Source: Chlamydoabsidia padenii
Taxonomy: Eukaryota > Mucoromycota > Mucoromycetes > Mucorales > Cunninghamellaceae
Length of the DNA stretch: 64,000 bases
Reading direction: 5' to 3'
NCBI GenBank assembly: GCA_025330725.1
Contig: JAIWND010000005.1
Coordinates: 558,001-622,000 of the forward strand
Part shown: piece after piece, positions 59,425 through 64,000 of the stretch
Layout: each line of letters opens with the position of its first letter
Position numbering within the stretch: position 1 is the stretch's first letter
Position numbers and translations under genes: made by a program
The notes under the pieces: model-generated
Database searches by the model: none
Told to the model about the DNA's origin: nothing
The model's input: only the letters and a program-made list of their open reading frames with translations

Positions 59425-60033
59425 AACGGATTACTCATATTACTTTTTGTTATAATAGTGTATCACTATGTACTGATCTACTACCAAAGAACAAACCGAT
59501 TTATTGTATGGGTGTTGGCTATGCTGAAGATTTGGTGGTCTGTGTTGCCCTTGGTGTTGATATGTTTGATTGTGTGTATCCTACTAGAACAGCTGTAAGT
59601 AATATTAAAAAAAAAAAAAAAGGTTGGAAATATCTTGATGGGGCTTTACTAACTTGCCCTTCTTCCTTTGATGTAGCGATTTGGGAATGCATTAACGATG
59701 AACGGTATCGTATCATTGAAATCAGGCAAATACGCTACTGACTTTGGACCTATTGAAGAAGGTTGCGATTGCTCAACATGTAAAAACTACACTCGATCCT
59801 ATATTCACCTACTGACAGCAAGTAAAGAAACAGTGGGCTGTCATTTGGTATCCGTGCATAATGTGGCTTTCCAATTACGGTTGATGAATGGAATGCGGGA
59901 AGCCATCATGAAAGACGATTTCCCTGCGCATGTCAAAAAATTCTTCGCTAGTTACTTTGGTGGTGACAAGGACAAATACCCTACTTGGGCAGTGAATGCA
60001 CTTAATAGTGTTGGTATCAACCTCTTGGCCTAG
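58601..60033 (+). CDS. QTRT1: queuine tRNA-ribosyltransferase catalytic subunit
   Basis: Four exons (58601-58801, 58887-59380, 59459-59594, 59677-60033) give 395 aa, matching eukaryotic QTRT1. Signatures are [25 protein letters not shown] (first catalytic Asp), [40 protein letters not shown] (nucleophilic Asp), and the zinc site CDCSTC followed by His about 25 residues on. With QTRT2 it swaps guanine-34 for queuine in GUN-anticodon tRNAs (Asp, Asn, His, Tyr). The fungus must scavenge queuine, since eukaryotes do not make it; S. cerevisiae lacks the enzyme. Introns 1 and 2 hold TTATTG and GAT repeats. An AATAAAG signal follows at 60069. Confidence 0.97.
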
Positions 60034-60243
60034 ATATAGATAATAATAGTCGGGACCTGGGTTTAGAATAAAGCATTGAAAACGATTTGATTGGTTGATT
60101 TATTGGGGCTGTGACAGCTGGTGGCTGGCTTGGGTAATTTTTTTTAGGACGGCATGATTTAACTTTTTTTTTTTTACGTTCCCCTTTTTTACATCTCTCT
60201 TCCCACTTTTTTTTTTTTCTTTGATACTTAATCTTGATTAATA

Positions 60244-62781
60244 ATGGGGAAACGGAATCGAGCCGCTTTGTTGCCAACTCACCTGCCACAATTACAAAAC
60301 TTGATCAAACGGGATCCTAAATCTTATGAAGCGGAATTCTTACAACAGTATCGCCACTTTCAATCTACCTTGTCGATCTTTGTCATGAAGCCTGATGAAG
60401 ATGCCAAAGAACTTGCTGAATTGATCACCTTTATCAGTCAAGTATCTGCTTGCTATCCCAAGGAAACCGCTGAATTCCCTCAACACATTGTCGATCTCCT
60501 TCAAGAACATTGTTTGGTCCTGAATCCTGAATTACGACGAAGTCTGGTGCAAGCTCTGATCTTGTTAAGAAATCGCAACGTCTTGGATAATACAAAGTAT
60601 GTTAAATGATCCTTCAAGTTTTTTATTGAATGTACTAACTTCTTTTTTTAATAGACTTTTGCCCTTGTTTTTCACTTTATTCAAGTGTAAAGATAAGGCT
60701 CTCCGGGAATTACTCTACAACCATATTGTAAACGATATCAAGAACGCCAACGCTAAAGCCAAGAACAACAAACTCAACAAAACTCTCCAATCATTCATGT
60801 TTACTATCTTGGAATCAGCCAAATCAGGTAGCAGTGATGAAAATGCAGTGGCAGCCAAGAAAAGTGTTGATATCTGTGTTGATCTATATGGAAAGAACAT
60901 TTGGTAAGTGAAAAAGGGATCACAATCTTAACCAATCATATATATTAACTTGATTGTCTTTTATATATATACAGGAACGATGCGAAAACGGTGAATGTTA
61001 TTGCTGAAGCCTGTTTCTCCCCAGTCACCAAGATCTCTGTTACTGCTGTTAAATTCTTCTTACACACCAATGAAGATAAAGATGATTCCGATGATGACGA
61101 TGACGATGTAAGTTTATAAAAATTAAAGAACGGGTAAATAGGAAAATGGGCATATTAACATTACTTTTAACTCACTTTTTAGATCCCTGATTTGAAACGA
61201 ATGCAACAAGCTCAAGTCTACACAAAGAAAACCAAAGCCAAAGCTCGAAAGATCGATCAAGCCAAAAAGAAGATCAAGAAGAAGGGAAAACAACAAAAGG
61301 CGGAATCATTCAACTTCTCGGCGCTCCATTTACTTAACGATCCTCAAGGTTTTGCGGAAAAGCTCTACTCTCGCCTGGCATCCAAAGAAGATCGGTGGGA
61401 AGTCCGTTTGATGAAAATGAATTTGGTGTCTCGAGTGATTGGTATTCATCAATTGATCATTCTCGGCTTCTATCCCTTATTGATCAAGTACTTGCAACCT
61501 TCCCAACGTGATGTCACCATGGTCTTGGTCTCTACTGCTCAAGCTACTCATGCTTTGGTGCCTCCTGATGTTTTGGAACCTGTCCTGAAGGCCATTGCTA
61601 ACAACTTTGTCACCGATCGGACTTCTAATGAAGTCATGGCTGTGGGGTAAGTCATACATATAACAGAAAAAAAAAGTATCAAATAACTCATCTCCCCTTT
61701 TTTTTTTTTTTTGGTTTGACTTGACTTTAGTATCAACGGTATTCGTGAAATATGCTCTCGTCAACCTTTGGCCATTGATTCTGCTTTACTTCAAGATTTG
61801 ACTCAATACAAGAACCATCGTGAAAAGAGTGTAATGATGGCTGCTCGATCTTTGATCACTCTCTTCCGTGAAATCAACCCTGAAATGCTGATGAAGAAGG
61901 ACCGAGGTAAAACCGCTACTGTCCGACTTAAGGATGGAACTGTCAAGGTGGTACACTTTGGTGAAACGAACGATGGTCTGGATGGTCTTCAAGGTGTGGA
62001 ACTTTTGGATGAAGAAGGAAACGAAGACAAGGACGATGGCTGGGATGACTGGGAAGTGGATGAAGACAGCGATAGCGATGATGGTGATGATTGGATCAAT
62101 GTACCTAGCGACAATGAACAAGAATTCGACATTGATCTCGATGATGATGATAAAGAAGGCAACAAGACCAAGGACGACAAATCAGGCACTGAAGATGGTA
62201 AACCCAAGCGACGTATTGGTAAACGACAACTTCGCAAGATGCTCGACGAACAAAAAGACGAGCCCCTGACTGAAGAACAACAACAGAAACTGACCGAAGA
62301 AATGGAACTCCGCCGGGCTGAACAACAAAAGAAACAAGAAGCGGTACTCAAGATGGCCACGACAAGAATCCTCACACCTGCTGATTTCGCCAAACTAGAA
62401 GAATTACGTCAAGCCAAGGAATCTGGTGATACCACAGCAACAGCTTCTGCCAGCAAGAAACGTAGCGCTTCCACCTTTGACGATAAAGACGATGGCCAGA
62501 TTGACGAATATGCTATTTTGGGTCCTCGTAAAAAGATGAAACAAGATTATGAAGCTCGAATGGCGTCTATTCAAGAAGGTCGCGAAGGTCGGGAAAAGTT
62601 TGGATCCAAGAAGGGCAACAAGGACCGTGGCAGTACCACCAACAGGGAAAAGGCGCGCAACAAGAATTTCCAAATGGTCTCCCAAAAATCATCTGTCCTG
62701 TGGAAATCCAAGCGTAGTTTGTTTGACAAGCAAAAGTCATTACGGGCTGCCATCACCAAACAAAAGAAAAGAAAACATTAG
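60244..62781 (+). CDS. SDA1: Sda1 60S ribosome biogenesis protein
   Basis: Five exons (60244-60596, 60655-60903, 60975-61107, 61183-61646, 61731-62781) give 749 aa, as in the Sda1 family. The N-terminal NUC130/3NT-like region ([31 protein letters not shown]) is highly typical. HEAT-like helices follow. A short acidic stretch (DDSDDDDDD), a basic KKTKAKARK segment, a strongly acidic central block ([20 protein letters not shown]), and the C-terminal [39 protein letters not shown] close the protein. Sda1 is nucleolar/nucleoplasmic, needed for 60S precursor maturation and export, and in yeast for G1 progression. The start lies 211 bp after the TGT stop, so that spacer is promoter for SDA1. Confidence 0.97.
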
Positions 62782-63664
62782 ATTTAGATATAGTTGCTTA
62801 TACTTACCATTATATCTCCTCCCCCTCATCTTGTTGTAAATTCATTTGTATCATTGTAGTTTACTATCCTGTTGTTTTTTACATTTTATTCATTTACCAT
62901 AGATCTAACTCATCCCTCCTTCATCATTTATTAATCTTTTTATCATCGAAATAAAAAATAAATACCTGCTCTCTTACAAGAGTTGTTTATTATCATCACT
63001 GTCTTCTTAGGATGAAAACTTTATGTCATCACCGGATTTAGAATGCCATTACCTTTATCTGCAAAAAGGTGTTGTTGATTATGCATGAATGTCACAAAGT
63101 TACAATTCCGACTACGACTGCCAAAAGTCCTGCATGAACTCAGATCCCGGTCACTTTATACCAAGCCGTAGGCGTAATTGAATTCCATTGATCAGTAGTG
63201 ACCATGTCGAAATGTCAAAACCCCGCTTCATGCGAACCCATTTCCAAAAAAGACGGTGCATGGGCCAATAGTATGCTTAGTATGAAGCAAAATGATTGGA
63301 TGTTTGTCATTTCCTGCATAAAAAAGGTTAAAAGACCGTCGCATTTGATATGATACACTTAATGTGTGTGTTTTTTTTTGTTTTTATTTAAAAATATGAC
63401 GGAATGATACACATGAAGGCGGAGTAAAAGTAATAAAAAAAATAAAAAAAAAAAAAAGTACATATTGAGGTCAAAGAATGATAATAGGCTAATGTAATAT
63501 AAAAAGAAGTACAAAGGAATATATAGACGACAGATTGGCAATGGAGACCAAGATAGGATAGGTGGTATCGTATTCGTTTTGATAGGTCGCCCAATTCGAC
63601 CAGTGATATATGTGTATATATAAAGGATAAGCATAAAACATCAGATGGCATCATTTGATGAGCG
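62782..63664. other. intergenic region between SDA1 and PUF gene 3' ends
   Basis: About 880 bp. GAAATAAAAAATAAATACC (62948-62966) suits SDA1 polyadenylation. CCCCGC and ATCCCGG boxes occur at 63222 and 63143 without the full recurrent motif. Long AT-rich ORFs on the minus strand (63359-63789) are out of frame with the PUF gene and rejected. Confidence 0.55.
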
Positions 63665-64000
63665 TTAATTTTGAGGTAAATGTGGCTGTCGCTGTTGTTG
63701 AAGTGGTGGGTGATGATTTTCGTAATGCTGTGGTTGTTGAGATGAGCGTTGTTGATCCCGAGATATCTTGCTATGAATACGTTTGCCATATGGAGTACTT
63801 CGGATAGAAGCCAATAAGGGACGAATACAATCTACAAGCTATTGATCACATAAACCATAACCAGTTAGTATACATATAAAATATCCACTGAATGATCCAT
63901 TTACCTCTGTCCTCTGATCTGACTGGGCGAAGTCCAAAGAAGTCTGGATAACGTAGTTGGCGAAGGAGTCACGAAGTAACTTCTCCATCGCAGTAGGATC
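63665..64000 (-). CDS. PUF-family RNA-binding protein, C-terminal end
   Basis: Two exons are seen, 63905-64000 (continuing beyond the edge, in phase) and 63665-63838, giving 89 residues including the C-terminus. The text EKLLRDSFANYVIQTSLDFA is the last Pumilio repeat, with the N-Y-x-x-Q RNA-contact triad. LVDCIRPLLASIRSTPYGKRIHSKI is the typical C-terminal cap of PUF proteins. A Gln/His-rich tail follows. PUF proteins bind UGU-containing 3' UTR elements and repress or localise mRNAs. The subfamily cannot be told from this end alone. Confidence 0.88.

Noticed and set aside
61989..62393. 134-codon minus-strand ORF, serine-rich
   Set aside because: Antisense of the SDA1 acidic region (GAT/GAA read as serine codons).
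63388..63789. 133-codon minus-strand ORF at right edge
   Set aside because: Out of frame with the PUF exon that shares this DNA; AT-rich and aromatic text typical of noncoding.

Overview
The window is a gene-rich segment of a fungal nuclear genome, most likely an early-diverging fungus of the Mucoromycota (Mucorales-like). The grounds are about 110 short spliceosomal introns (mostly 50-90 nt, GTAAGT donors, YAG acceptors), AT-rich intergenic DNA with long A/T homopolymers, CAA/CAG-rich glutamine tracts, and a gene set that mixes typical fungal proteins (Bud6, Mhr1/mL67, Sds23, Nrg1-like zinc finger, Hrd3) with others absent from budding yeast (Arl8, queuine tRNA-ribosyltransferase, cyanase, bacterial-type mitochondrial AlaRS). 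The genus is not determined.

Twenty-eight protein-coding genes can be modelled, 26 of them complete. 0-9.2 kb: cytochrome b5/acyl-CoA dehydrogenase (cut at the left edge), senescence/spartin-type protein, MFS sugar transporter, prohibitin-2. 9.5-18.3 kb (all minus): Hrd3/SEL1L, Yae1, LigB-type dioxygenase, twin-CX9C protein, mL67/Mhr1. 18.9-30 kb: mitochondrial AlaRS, Nrg1-like zinc finger, Sds23, bZIP factor, PPR-like protein. 30.9-42.6 kb: Bud6, SmD1, zinc finger with a PB1-like N-terminus, PAK/STE20-like kinase, an orphan serine-rich protein. 42.6-46.5 kb: a 4-kb stretch without ordinary genes but with micro-ORFs and decayed or cryptic coding pieces. 46.5-63 kb: Arl8, an orphan membrane protein, cyanase, FAHD1-like hydrolase, LIM-C1-RhoGAP protein, Fcf1, TGT catalytic subunit, Sda1. 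A PUF-family C-terminus lies at the right edge.

The genes do not form one pathway. They are mainly housekeeping genes: ribosome biogenesis (Fcf1, Sda1, Yae1), RNA (SmD1, PUF), tRNA charging and modification (AlaRS, TGT), mitochondria (PHB2, mL67, AlaRS, FAHD1, CX9C, PPR), ER-associated degradation (Hrd3), and polarity/Rho signalling (Bud6, LIM-RhoGAP, PAK-like kinase). Convergent pairs share short 3' spacers. Divergent pairs (Bud6/SmD1, Fcf1/TGT, bZIP/PPR, zinc finger/Sds23) share intergenic promoters.

Three observations stand out. First, a motif close to GGCGGGATTTGAAAT occurs more than 20 times, usually 80-140 bp upstream of start codons, and resembles an animal E2F/CDE-CHR cell-cycle element. 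Second, two adjacent micro-ORFs at 44.7-45.0 kb each have a TATA box and each begin with an MGCxxS[K/R]P dual-acylation signal. Third, GC-AG introns are unusually frequent (4-5 of about 110), including one that conserved SmD1 protein sequence makes certain.
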